A stretch of DNA of 44,970 nt from Frankia nepalensis (GTDB lineage: Bacteria; Actinomycetota; Actinomycetes; Frankiales; Frankiaceae), in assembly GCF_016786325.1 (NCBI RefSeq), contig NZ_JADWYU010000111.1, positions 1 to 44,970 of the forward strand. The letters run 5' to 3'. This document shows, piece by piece, positions 7,700 to 15,690 of the stretch; position 1 is the first letter of the stretch; each line of letters begins with the position of its first letter. A program made the translations under genes and the position numbers. The notes under the pieces were generated by a model. That model saw only the letters and a list, made by a program, of their open reading frames with translations, was not told the origin of the DNA and made no database searches.

Positions 7700-8317
7700 C
7701 TAGATTCCGTCCGGGCTGACCTGTTCTTTGATTCTCGTCCGCACTTCTTCGGCGAGGATCTCCCGGCTACGCTTGTCCTCGCCGTACGAGCGAGATCTTC
7801 CTGGGTGCACAGTGTCCCACTTGGTCCGTTGGCCTTGGCGGGTAGATGACCCCTGCTCATTGCTGCCGAAACCCGTCAGAACACTGTTCCAGACTGGAGT
7901 ATAGTTAACTCGGAGCGCATTTTCTCCGAGCCTGATATGCACATCGGGGAGAAGGAGCCGCCGAACTCCAAACTCGGTTATAGGCAGGTCGGCAGTGCTG
8001 CTAATCGACTTGTGGTGGATCTTTATCCTCGCGTGTAGTGGAGCTGTCGATCTCGTGCCCAGCCCCGTCGCGCTGTTGTGTGACATCGCGCTTCCTACGT
8101 AGAGCGGTATGGAAGTACCCGCTAGCGGTAGGTAGAGATCAACGCTAGAACCCAGGTAATATATCGCGTAAAGACCCGCGCCTTCGAATCGAGCTGGTGA
8201 GTTCTGGTCGAATCGGTGAACCTCTTGAGACTCGAAATGCCAGCAGATGTAAGCCGCGAGGCTCTCGGTTGACAGCGGATCCCAATGGATGGGTGCGGGC
8301 CAAGATTTATCATCCAT
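7700..8317 (-). CDS. Eco29kI-type GIY-YIG restriction endonuclease
   Basis: 205 residues, close to the 214 of R.Eco29kI. The active-site pattern is complete: GLYAIYYLG (Tyr50), PLYVGSA (Tyr73), ARIKIHHKSI (Arg97, His101), Glu132 in RLGENAL and Asn144 in PVWN. Downstream motifs TGFGSNEQG, RQGQRTKWD and HPGR also match the family. It is convergent with vsr, 149 bases away, on the opposite strand. It is more canonical than the endonuclease at 4720-5616, so this locus has two Eco29kI-family nucleases around one methyltransferase. Composition is low in GC for this genome. Function as a type II nuclease is inferred from family membership; both could be active, or one may be a later acquisition. Confidence 0.85.
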   Translation of the reverse strand: MDDKSWPAPIHWDPLSTESLAAYICWHFESQEVHRFDQNSPARFEGAGLYAIYYLGSSVDLYLPLAGTSIPLYVGSAMSHNSATGLGTRSTAPLHARIKIHHKSISSTADLPITEFGVRRLLLPDVHIRLGENALRVNYTPVWNSVLTGFGSNEQGSSTRQGQRTKWDTVHPGRSRSYGEDKRSREILAEEVRTRIKEQVSPDGI

Positions 8318-8740
8318 GAAATTCGGTTTCTGGAAGGATTATCGGCTATAGATTGCGTGCGACGTGAGCTGGAAGCGCGTGAGTACAACTCTACCACGAC
8401 GCCGGTTGGACGGGTTGCTGGCGGCCAGGTGTTGCTCCTTCGAGGCTTCGTGTCAACTCCCCGGAATCGTAGACTCGGCCGATGGCCCGCAGATTGTTCG
8501 GCGCTGATTATCTTGGCGGGCGAGTGGATATCTCGCTGATCTAGCTGACGTACTCGACGCGCGATCGCCCAAGCCGCCGAGGAAAATATTACTGTCGATA
8601 GGGTGGTCCGGGCGGCAACCGTTGACCGGTCCCGGAAGATCGGCCACTAAAAGCTCCATCGTGTTGGGCGTGCCGACGGGCATTTTACGCGCCTTCCTTG
8701 ACTAGCCGAGTCGAGATGGCGACGCCGGCCGCCATAGTTT
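8318..8740. other. Gene-free stretch between the second endonuclease and the DUF4276 gene
   Basis: About 420 bases of lower-GC DNA with only short frames that look like no known family. It presumably holds the promoter of the minus-strand endonuclease, but no clear hexamers can be assigned. Gene debris at a mosaic junction is possible. Confidence 0.4.
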
Positions 8741-9331
8741 TCACACTTTGCTCGCACGATGTCGGTAGTTTCCCGTGACGGTGCCTCTGTGATTCCGGGC
8801 GGCGCCATGCTCGCCGCGAAGTCGGCGGCATGGAGCCGGTTCCACTTGTGGCTTGTAGGCATGTCCGTCTGTCCGGTGAGCGCTGAGCCAGCCTTTGCAG
8901 TCGCGGCGCCTTTCCGGGTCCGCGGGCGTCGTCAGGTCGGTGCGGAGGCCGCGGCGGCCGGCGAGCGACGCGGCCGCCGCTAGGAACCAGGCCTCGAACT
9001 CGCGATTGGCAATCACCACGGAAACCCGCCGGTCGGGACGACATATCTGCGATCGGGCGAGCAATGACGGGCCGAGGGCCGCCGGGCAGTCGTCGTCTGC
9101 ATCGAGCAGCACCAAGACGCCGTCCGCTTGGTCGACCTGCTCGGCGACGACGGCCAGCACCGATTCAAGCCCGTCCTTGCCGACGACGGTGGGCCGACTG
9201 ACTCGGTGCGGACGTGGCAGTTCGAGCCACACCTCGGGTGCCAGTTCCGCGGCGATCCGACGGAGCAGCACGGGGACAGCCGCGACCTCGCCTTGTCCTT
9301 CGACGATGGTCGCGATCCTGAGCGGGGTCAT
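8741..9331 (-). CDS. DUF4276 family (TOPRIM-like) protein, C-terminus probably frameshifted
   Basis: 196 residues. The N-terminal part matches DUF4276: RIATIVEGQGEVAAVPVLLRR with the acidic EGxxE start of a TOPRIM-like fold, VLVLLDADDDCP with clustered aspartates, and VVIANREFEAWFLAAAASLAGRRGL. After CKGWLSAHR...YKPQVEP (about residue 165) the family pattern is lost and the sequence becomes Arg/His-rich. Another frame over the same bases gives AADFAASMAP, reminiscent of the expected helix, which suggests a frameshift. The gene follows the AAA ATPase by 13 bases on the same strand. Such ATPase/TOPRIM-like pairs resemble OLD- or PARIS-type anti-phage modules, with this subunit as the putative nuclease. 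Function is inferred. Confidence 0.7.
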   Translation of the reverse strand: MTPLRIATIVEGQGEVAAVPVLLRRIAAELAPEVWLELPRPHRVSRPTVVGKDGLESVLAVVAEQVDQADGVLVLLDADDDCPAALGPSLLARSQICRPDRRVSVVIANREFEAWFLAAAASLAGRRGLRTDLTTPADPERRRDCKGWLSAHRTDGHAYKPQVEPAPCRRLRGEHGAARNHRGTVTGNYRHRASKV

Positions 9332-9344
9332 GGGCTCAGCCGCC

Positions 9345-10562
9345 TTATCGTGCGCTCGGGCCCCCGCCGGTCGGTGCTGCTGGCATCAGCTGGCCGGCGC
9401 GGTGGAGCTGGCTGATGGTCATGAGCTGCTTGGCGACGATCGCCTGGCCGGCGGAGTCGACCTCGCCGACGCGGGTGACGCCGTCGACGCTGGCCACAGC
9501 CCGGATGTGGTCGAGCCGGACATACTCGTTGTCCAGCAGGTCCGAGCTCTGGCTGGTGACGATCACCTGGGTGTGCCGCGCGGCGTCGTCAAGCGCCTCA
9601 TAGAGGCCACCGACCGCCGCGGGGTGCAGCGCCTTCTCCGGCTCCTCGATGCCGAGCAGCGACACCTGGCCGGTGAAGACCGGCTGTTGGAAGAGCGCGG
9701 CGAGCACGCCCGTGGCGCGCAGCGTCCCCTCGGACAGGGACTCCCGCGGGACGATGTCGACCTCTTCGACGGCCTCACCGTGCCGGAAACGGGCCTCGAC
9801 GGTCGAGTACCGGCCCTCCCGCCGCTCGTCCATCCCGACCGCCCCTGGCACCAGCCCGGCGAGGTATGCGTCCAGCCGCTCCTTGCCCGCCCGGTCCGCG
9901 GTCGCCATGGCGTCGAGAACCTGGCCCAGGTGCCCGCCGGACGGGCCGAGCTCGGACCGTCGGCCGGTGCCCTCCTCCAAGGCGCGTAGCGCGTCCGCTT
10001 CAAGGTCATAGAAGCGCATGGCAAGCAACGACTCCTCGACGGCGGCGAACCGGTCGTCCCGAGTCGCCTCGGCCGGCAAGCGCAGCCGCGCACGGGGACG
10101 GCCTGGAGTGTCGGCCCATCCGTCCGCTGAGCCGACCCGGCAACGCTCCCGCAGCACAGCCAGCGACATCCCCGGGTCGTCTCCCCGGCCGATGGCGAAG
10201 CCGTAGGTTGCCTCGACCGCCTCGCCGCCCTCGCTCAGCGGGGGCAGGAGCAGGTCGAGAACGATCTCGAACGATTCGGCCTGGCCGTCGCGGCCGCGCC
10301 GCAGCAGCGCGTCCAAGCCGCCACGGTCCTCGACTGCTCGCACCGGCGAGGTCCGCACCGCGTCCGCGACGAACCGCAGAGCATCCAGCAGGTTCGACTT
10401 CCCGGAGGCGTTGAACCCGACCACGACGGTCAGCGGGCCGAGGGCTAGGTCGCAGTCGGCGATAGAGCGGAAGTCCCGCACCCGCAGCCGTGGCACGAAG
10501 GGCACCGGCCTCGCCGGTGAACGCACGGTTCCCCGACCACCCCCGCCCCGTGGGCCGGTCAT
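9345..10562 (-). CDS. AAA family ATPase (AAA_21 type), partner of the DUF4276 gene
   Basis: 405 residues from ATG 10562; earlier in-frame starts add only low-complexity sequence. It has an SMC/RecF-like layout: LRVRDFRSIADCDLALGPLTVVVG leading into Walker A GFNASGKSN (49-57), a long middle region, the signature-like ESLSEGTLRATGVLAALF, Walker B LLGIEEPEKALHP, and VIVTSQSSDLLD as D-loop/H-loop region. This matches the family of ATPases found next to DUF4276 or other TOPRIM genes. It probably senses a trigger and controls the nuclease subunit encoded just downstream (inference). GC content is high here, unlike the restriction locus. Confidence 0.87.
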   Translation of the reverse strand: MTGPRGGGGRGTVRSPARPVPFVPRLRVRDFRSIADCDLALGPLTVVVGFNASGKSNLLDALRFVADAVRTSPVRAVEDRGGLDALLRRGRDGQAESFEIVLDLLLPPLSEGGEAVEATYGFAIGRGDDPGMSLAVLRERCRVGSADGWADTPGRPRARLRLPAEATRDDRFAAVEESLLAMRFYDLEADALRALEEGTGRRSELGPSGGHLGQVLDAMATADRAGKERLDAYLAGLVPGAVGMDERREGRYSTVEARFRHGEAVEEVDIVPRESLSEGTLRATGVLAALFQQPVFTGQVSLLGIEEPEKALHPAAVGGLYEALDDAARHTQVIVTSQSSDLLDNEYVRLDHIRAVASVDGVTRVGEVDSAGQAIVAKQLMTISQLHRAGQLMPAAPTGGGPSAR

Positions 10563-11154
10563 ACGTCCACCCGCCCTGCGCCGGGTCGCGTATGACGCGC
10601 TCCGGCGGTCCGGGTCCGTCGCGGCCTCATCGCACCTCCTGGGCCAATCTTGGCGCAGGAGCCGACCCGAGTAGGGCAATCGCGACGCGCGGCCTCCCGG
10701 AGGGATCCGGCGACAGCCCGCCACCCAGTCGGGTGGGATCCCGACGTCTGTATCAGTCATGTGCGAACTCCCAGGCCCCTCGTCTCAAGGAACGCCACAC
10801 TGACGACTCCGTCACTGTCTGGTACGACAGTACCTGGTGTGGGCCCTCTTGATCAGCAGGAGTCCGCCGACGCCGGTGTCTGTCGACGCTGAGCCTGGTC
10901 ACCTGCCGTCGGGGTTGGCTCGTCGCAGACGAAGGCGGGCGCCGCCCGGAGCCCGCCGGCCCTGTGTAATCCGCCCGTGTTCGCCAGCTACGTCGCAGGC
11001 CTGTGGACCTTCCGCGCGGCCGCGTCGGGGAATCCGGCGAGAGAACGGCGGACCGGAGTCGCCCGCCGTCACGCGGCCAGCATGGTGCCGGCCCTCGCCC
11101 GGTGGAAGTGCGGGCGGGACCGCGCCGATCTACGCGGCTGGTTCTAACCGAGCG
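10563..11154. other. Gene-free stretch upstream of the AAA ATPase
   Basis: About 590 bases between the ATPase start and the end of the HNH gene. No convincing coding region was seen on either strand. It contains a palindromic site at 10814-10831, described separately. Confidence 0.5.
10814..10831. promoter_or_regulatory. Palindromic operator-like site
   Basis: ACTGTC and GACAGT form exact 6-base arms around TGGTAC. The overlapping GGTAC-GACA-GTACC adds a second symmetry. The shape is like TetR-family operators. It lies about 250 bases upstream of the ATPase start in gene-free DNA; no TetR gene is nearby. Confidence 0.35.
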
Positions 11155-12135
11155 TCAGACAGCCTCGGGGTCGGAAGCGGCGAGGTTAAGCCGGTGCCAC
11201 GTGAGGTACCGGATGGCTGGACGCGTCGCCCGTTCGGGCAGGATGAGCGTCTCAGCGAGCATCGGCGGGGTGAAGGCCGCCGCCAGGATCGGGTTCGCGG
11301 CCATCGAAGATCGCAGCGCCGGCGAGATCCCGATGATCAGGTTGTCCTCTACGTGCAGCAGTCCGGTGTCGAACGCGGCATCGTGGTTCGGGCACGCGGC
11401 GAGACCATTCGCGACATCGACGCGCTCCGCGTTGGTCGATGCTCGCCAGGGCTTGATGTGCGAAGCACGCAAAAGCCTCCTGCCGGCGAGCCCTGGCCCT
11501 GGCGAGAAGCCGCAGAAGGCGCACCGGTAGCCGTAGTTGATCAGGACACTCCGCGCGAACTTGAACTGCCCTATACGGACCGCGACCTCGCGAGTGGCCT
11601 GCGTTGTCTTGTCCCCGGTGTCCGTGGCGCCACTCGTCTGCGTGCTCTCGTTGGCCGCCTGGGCGATCTCTGTGTCTGACACCTGGCTCTGGTCGAGAAT
11701 GGCCAACTCGGAGCCAATGAAGTCGGGGAGGTCAAGCTCGGAGACTCCGTGAGCCCGCGCCGACTCGAGGATCCTCTGATAGAGGCTTTCCGCCAAGCCC
11801 CGGTCGGTGAGCAGGTTTGTCGAGACCGCCACCTCGTACTTGGCGCCATGCGCCCAGGCGCCACTGAGGTTCGACATCTTCGAGAGAACCGAGCTGGGCG
11901 GGCGGCGGAAGAGTACGGCAAGTTCAGGAACCGGTGTTGGGGCCTTGTGCGCGGTCGTGCTGCCGTACCGGCTCGCGTTCACGACTAGTGACCCGAAAAA
12001 GCAGAGCAGTGCCTCGATCGGGGTGAAGTCTTCTTGCCTCTTTCCTGGAGGCAGCGGCGACCGTGCCAGGATCTGCGCCCATTGCTCGTCCACGGCCTCG
12101 TTTGAGAGCTCAAGGTAGTCGCCGAGCGTGCGCAT
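11155..12135 (-). CDS. HNH endonuclease
   Basis: 326 residues. The C-terminal half carries an HNH_2-type nuclease: YRCAFCGFSPGPGLAGRR with a CxxC pair, LLRASHIKPWR with the catalytic His, ERVDVANGLAACPNHDAAFDTGLL with the Asn and second His, then the LIIGISPAL strand. This arrangement is common in HNH restriction-type nucleases of defence regions. The N-terminal 170 residues are helical and unassigned and could be the DNA-binding part. On the coding strand TATACT lies 6 bases before the ATG, so the transcript may be leaderless. No methyltransferase is adjacent, so it could act alone on modified or foreign DNA; this is inference. Confidence 0.87.
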   Translation of the reverse strand: MRTLGDYLELSNEAVDEQWAQILARSPLPPGKRQEDFTPIEALLCFFGSLVVNASRYGSTTAHKAPTPVPELAVLFRRPPSSVLSKMSNLSGAWAHGAKYEVAVSTNLLTDRGLAESLYQRILESARAHGVSELDLPDFIGSELAILDQSQVSDTEIAQAANESTQTSGATDTGDKTTQATREVAVRIGQFKFARSVLINYGYRCAFCGFSPGPGLAGRRLLRASHIKPWRASTNAERVDVANGLAACPNHDAAFDTGLLHVEDNLIIGISPALRSSMAANPILAAAFTPPMLAETLILPERATRPAIRYLTWHRLNLAASDPEAV

Positions 12136-12409
12136 GCCCGAAGTATAGGAGCCGTAAGCGCTCGTCGAGCGCTCGCGGTGGCGATACCTTCCCTAGTTCG
12201 CGATCTGCCGACGGTAGATTTGCTTGGGTCACCTACCCGCCCCGTCAACCCGTCAACACTCGGCTGCCGTTAACGACGCGGCGGGTGGTGGCGGACGGCC
12301 GGTCCCGGTGGCGGTCCGAGGCGGTCAGGGCTGGGCTTTCACCATCGACTTGAAACGTGCGGAGATTCTGCAACGGCGATCTTGGAGGATGGTTCCGCTG
12401 GTCAGCCGC

Positions 12410-13789
12410 TCAGATGGTGGCGGCTGGGGGTAGCGCTTCGCGGGCGGGTAGCTGGTCGCCGAGGTCGCGGACGGCGGGGAGCCGTGCCCAGTCCGACTTG
12501 GTTACGAGGTGGCGGTAGAGGGCGGCGGCGCGGTTCGCGGTCCTGCCATGATCGTTGTTTCTGGCCACCGTTAGGGCGTCCCGCAGGGCGGCGGCTGCCT
12601 GCTCAGGCTCAGGCTCAGGACGACGGAGGAAGGCCCGGGCGAGCGCGAGATGGCTCCCCGCGAGTTGGAGATGGCGCCCGGTTCGGCTGAGTAGGGCAAG
12701 AGAGCGGTGAGCGTGGCGCTCGGCAGCGTCTCCTCGTCCCAGGTAGCCGAGTGCCAGGGCGCAGTACGCCTCATACGCTTCTTCGTCGCTGGGGGCGGGT
12801 CCGGGTAGCTGTTCTCCAGTCCAGACGTTGTCGCGCATGGTCCGCAGGGCGGCGAGAGCGCCGTCCGCGTCGCCGGTCTGGGCCAGCGATCGGGCCATCT
12901 GACTGGCGAGGCTGGGCAGGACGTAAGGGTGGGCGGCGGGCAGGGCGTGGCGAGCGATGGCCGCGGCCGCCGTGAACTGGCCGGCGAAGAACGCGAGCGC
13001 TGCCCGCACGTCGGCGACGGAACCGGCGAGCAGGGTGTCCCCGGCGGCCTCGGCATGCTGGCCAGCGAGCACGAGGAATGTGAGGGCGGTCCCCTCGTCC
13101 CCCTTCTCATGGGCAAGGCGTCCGCGATAGTAGGCGTACCACCCTGAAAGACGTTCGAGATCCCGCCGGCCGGCGCCGGACACGCAGGTCTCCAACAGGG
13201 TCTCGGCGCGGTTCCACGCTTGCTCGATCGGGTCCAGGAGCGTGCCCAGAGGCGTCACGTCGTAGAGCGTCACAAGTTGGTGAATGCCGTGCTCAAGCTG
13301 GGCGAGGGTGAGCGGGTCAGGCGCGGACGCGGCAATTGCCCGGGAGATGCCCGCGGCTCGGTCCATTGGGCTGATGACGGCTCCGGTCGCGGTGAGCAGA
13401 ACACCAGCGCTGAGAAGGTCGCGGCGGTGCGTCGGGCTCACCTCCTCGTCCGGGGCGATCGGCGTGTGTCCATCGTCACCCGTCGAGGGAAGTGGAGCCA
13501 TCCCGTGTGGTGTGGTGCGGGCTGGGTCACGCCGTGGCGGAGTGTCTGGAGGGCCGAGCAGGGCGAGGGCGTCGGTGTCGAACATGGCTTCGAGGACGCG
13601 GCGGGACACCGGGTAGGGCTGGGTGGCCAGGGTGCCGGCGAGCCAGCGTTTGGCCTGGCGGTCGGTGATGCCGTAGGTGTCGGCGCCGATGGCCGCGGCG
13701 GTTTTGGTGAAGGCGCGACAGAACTGGTCGACGGTCCAGCCGCGTTGCGCGACGAGAGACGCCAGCAGGGTTCGGGGCGCGGAACTCAT
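12410..13789 (-). CDS. HTH/TPR-type transcriptional regulator
   Basis: 459 residues. The first 60 form a putative DNA-binding region (LLASLVAQRGWTVDQFCRAF, then YGITDRQAKRWLAG). A linker with RRDLLSAGVLLTATGAV follows, a segment common in actinobacterial TPR regulators. From about residue 150 to the end there are tetratricopeptide-like helical pairs, for example GWYAYYRGRLAHEKGDEGTA and YCALALGYLGRGDAAERHA. Such proteins are often regulators in Streptomyces and relatives. It is transcribed away from the two small genes at 14084 and 14569, with a 294-base shared upstream region carrying direct repeats. No partner signal gene was recognised. Confidence 0.75.
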   Translation of the reverse strand: MSSAPRTLLASLVAQRGWTVDQFCRAFTKTAAAIGADTYGITDRQAKRWLAGTLATQPYPVSRRVLEAMFDTDALALLGPPDTPPRRDPARTTPHGMAPLPSTGDDGHTPIAPDEEVSPTHRRDLLSAGVLLTATGAVISPMDRAAGISRAIAASAPDPLTLAQLEHGIHQLVTLYDVTPLGTLLDPIEQAWNRAETLLETCVSGAGRRDLERLSGWYAYYRGRLAHEKGDEGTALTFLVLAGQHAEAAGDTLLAGSVADVRAALAFFAGQFTAAAAIARHALPAAHPYVLPSLASQMARSLAQTGDADGALAALRTMRDNVWTGEQLPGPAPSDEEAYEAYCALALGYLGRGDAAERHAHRSLALLSRTGRHLQLAGSHLALARAFLRRPEPEPEQAAAALRDALTVARNNDHGRTANRAAALYRHLVTKSDWARLPAVRDLGDQLPAREALPPAATI

Positions 13790-13890
13790 CGTGACGGCGT
13801 CCTCGCGGCGGGTCGGTGTTCTTTCTGATGATCCACCGGCGGTGGTGGACTGTCGTGGGTGGGCCGGTGTCCGCGCGTGAGATGTCCCTC

Positions 13891-13938
13891 GAAGGTCCTG
13901 GAGAAGTCACCCAAGAAGTCCCTCGGGAAGTCTTGGCG
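13891..13938. repeat. Four 12-base direct repeats in a divergent promoter region
   Basis: GAAGGTC at 13891 is followed by GAAGTC at 13903, 13915 and 13927, at an exact 12-base spacing, in the region between the TPR regulator and the gene at 14084. The even phasing suggests a multi-site operator, possibly for the divergent regulator itself. Confidence 0.45.
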
Positions 13939-14083
13939 GTCTTCGGCGACGTCTGACAGTTCCCGCCGGCCGTCACTGGCAGATTCGATCCATTAGCGGA
14001 CAGTTGCCGTGCCGGCCGGGTCGCCGATGGCCGGGGCTGCGTCCGTCCGGATGTGGTCAGGCGCTTCGGGCGGGAGGTCCGTG

Positions 14084-14572
14084 ATGACGGCGGTGAGGAT
14101 CGACCTGGAGGACGGCGGCGGGCTCGGTCCGTTGCCAGTGGATCTCGGGCCGGTACGGCTGCCGCGTCGGGCCGGGGTGTTGCTGGATGCCTACCCGTGG
14201 CCGGATTTCGTTCCGGCGGGCCGGTATCCGGCCGACGGCGCAGCGCGGGCGCTGGCCGGGTCGGGGACGGCGCGGGTGCTGGTGGCGTGCCCGGCGTTGG
14301 TGTCGCCGGGGCGGTCGATGCTGGCGTTGGCGGTCGGGCGGTTACTGCTGGTCGCCCGGGAGATGGCCGGGGCCGGTCCGCTGCCGGTGCTGATGTGCGC
14401 GGTCCGGCCGCGTTGCCCGTGGGAGTCCGGCGGGGTGGTGGTGCCGCATCCGGTGACGGTGTCGACCCGGGAGGGCGTGCAGCACCGGGTGGTCTGGGAG
14501 ATCACCGACGACGAGCAGGTTCCCGACCTGTTGGCCAGTCTGCGGCGAATGGCACCGTCGGTGGCCGCATGA
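14084..14572 (+). CDS. Hypothetical protein, first of a coupled pair
   Basis: 162 residues from ATG 14084, six bases after GGAGG. I do not recognise a family. The sequence has VRLPRRAGVLLDAYPWPDF, a hydrophobic core ARVLVACPALVSPGRSMLALAVGRLLLVAREMAG, then PVLMCAVRPRCPWESG and an acidic, helical end TDDEQVPDLLASLRRM. It looks like a compact soluble protein. The stop overlaps the next start (ATGA), so the two proteins are probably made in fixed ratio. The divergent neighbour is a TPR-type regulator, which may control the pair. Confidence 0.6.
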   Translation: MTAVRIDLEDGGGLGPLPVDLGPVRLPRRAGVLLDAYPWPDFVPAGRYPADGAARALAGSGTARVLVACPALVSPGRSMLALAVGRLLLVAREMAGAGPLPVLMCAVRPRCPWESGGVVVPHPVTVSTREGVQHRVVWEITDDEQVPDLLASLRRMAPSVAA

Positions 14573-14844
14573 GACCCGTGGCACTGCCAGCGGCGGCATC
14601 CCATGCCACACCCGACGGGCAGGGCGCCCCGGATGACGCGCTGGTGGCCACGGTGACGCTATCGCCGGGGCGCAGTCCGGCCGAGCTGGCGGCGGATCTC
14701 GCGGCACTTCCGGCGGAGTTCGTGTTCGTCGAGGCGTTCGGGGATCTGAGTCCGGTGTTGGTGTTCGGCCGGGCGGGTGTGGCGCTGCCTCGGCGGGCCG
14801 TCGAAGCAGCGGTGGTGGCGACGCTGACCGGCTGGGACGGATGA
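14569..14844 (+). CDS. Hypothetical small protein, second of a coupled pair
   Basis: 91 residues from an ATG that overlaps the preceding stop by four bases. No family is recognised. After a short flexible start it reads ALVATVTLSPGRSPAELAADLAALPAEFVFVEAFGDL, then VLVFGRAGVALPRRAVEAAVVATL, which suggests a small alpha/beta fold. It ends 89 bases before the convergent thymidylate-kinase-like gene. Its tight coupling to the previous gene is the only clue to function. Confidence 0.55.
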   Translation: MRPVALPAAASHATPDGQGAPDDALVATVTLSPGRSPAELAADLAALPAEFVFVEAFGDLSPVLVFGRAGVALPRRAVEAAVVATLTGWDG

Positions 14845-14933
14845 TCACGCGGCCCGCCGGGGCCGCCGAGCACGGGCCATAGAGCGCCTCGACAAACAGG
14901 CCCGGGCGCCAATGCCGCTATTCGGATTCGGTA

Positions 14934-15533
14934 TCAAGAGGTGCCGTTGAGGTGCTTCCGGAGGGCGGTCGCCACCTCCTGCTGAGGGCCGGAGGCGTCT
15001 ATCACCGCGAAGCCGTCGAACTCGGGGAGGGAACGGTAGGCAGAGTCGTAGGCAGCCAGGTGGACGGGGTCCTCCAGGTCGCGACCTCGGGCCTCGACGC
15101 GGCGGGCGGCCTCGTCGGCGGGGACGGCCAGGTAGAAGGTGATGTCCGGCCGGGGAAACGCGGCGTACAGGGCGCGGGCGATCCGCTCGCCCCGGTCGCC
15201 GCGGGCACGCATCACGGCGTACTGGCAGTAGGTATAGCGGTCCATCACGGCGACCCGCCTGGTGACGACTGCGAGCAGAATCGCGCGGGCGATCGTGACC
15301 CAGCGGAACACCGTCTCGGTGACCGCGCGGCCGTCGCGGCCGAGCAGGTGCCCGCTGTCGCGCAAGCCGAGCCGGTGCGCCACCCTGTTGACGATGCGCC
15401 GCCCGGCGGCGTTCTTGAAGTACAGCGCGGGCGTCCCGGTCGTGGTCAGCTCGTCGGCCAACCAACGCGCGAGCGTCGTCTTCCCAGCTCCATCGACCCC
15501 CGTCAAGATGATCAATTTTGGTATCAGGCGCAC
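14934..15533 (-). CDS. Thymidylate-kinase-like P-loop protein, copy 1
   Basis: 199 residues. The P-loop is LTGVDGAGKTTLARWLADEL (9-28). A kinase DR(Y) motif occurs in VAVMDRYTYCQYA, and a lid-type region DEAARRVEARGRDLED with adjacent arginines follows FPRPDITFYLAVPA. This is the dTMP-kinase/deoxynucleoside-kinase fold, but with a long insert after residue 40 (FKNAAGRRIVNRVAHRLG), so the substrate may not be dTMP. GTG 15533 was chosen because the start and the bases before it align with the paralog at 18890-19531: both genes have GATACCGTC followed by GGC just before the start. The two copies are 3.4 kb apart on the same strand. Confidence 0.8.
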   Translation of the reverse strand: MRLIPKLIILTGVDGAGKTTLARWLADELTTTGTPALYFKNAAGRRIVNRVAHRLGLRDSGHLLGRDGRAVTETVFRWVTIARAILLAVVTRRVAVMDRYTYCQYAVMRARGDRGERIARALYAAFPRPDITFYLAVPADEAARRVEARGRDLEDPVHLAAYDSAYRSLPEFDGFAVIDASGPQQEVATALRKHLNGTS

Positions 15534-15690
15534 GCCTGACGGTATCTGTTACAGCTTTGTAGAGTTTGCGCCGGCCCCACGAGGAGGCGCCGTGGTCCGC
15601 CAGCTACGGCGGCGAACTGGATGAGGTGGCCTCGACGTCGCGCGGGTCAACGCCGAATGTCGAGGCCCTGCCAGTGGTCTGGCGTGAACG

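Noticed and set aside
8285-8683. Short frames between the second endonuclease and the DUF4276 gene
   Set aside because: No start signals or family patterns; they overlap the endonuclease promoter region and each other.
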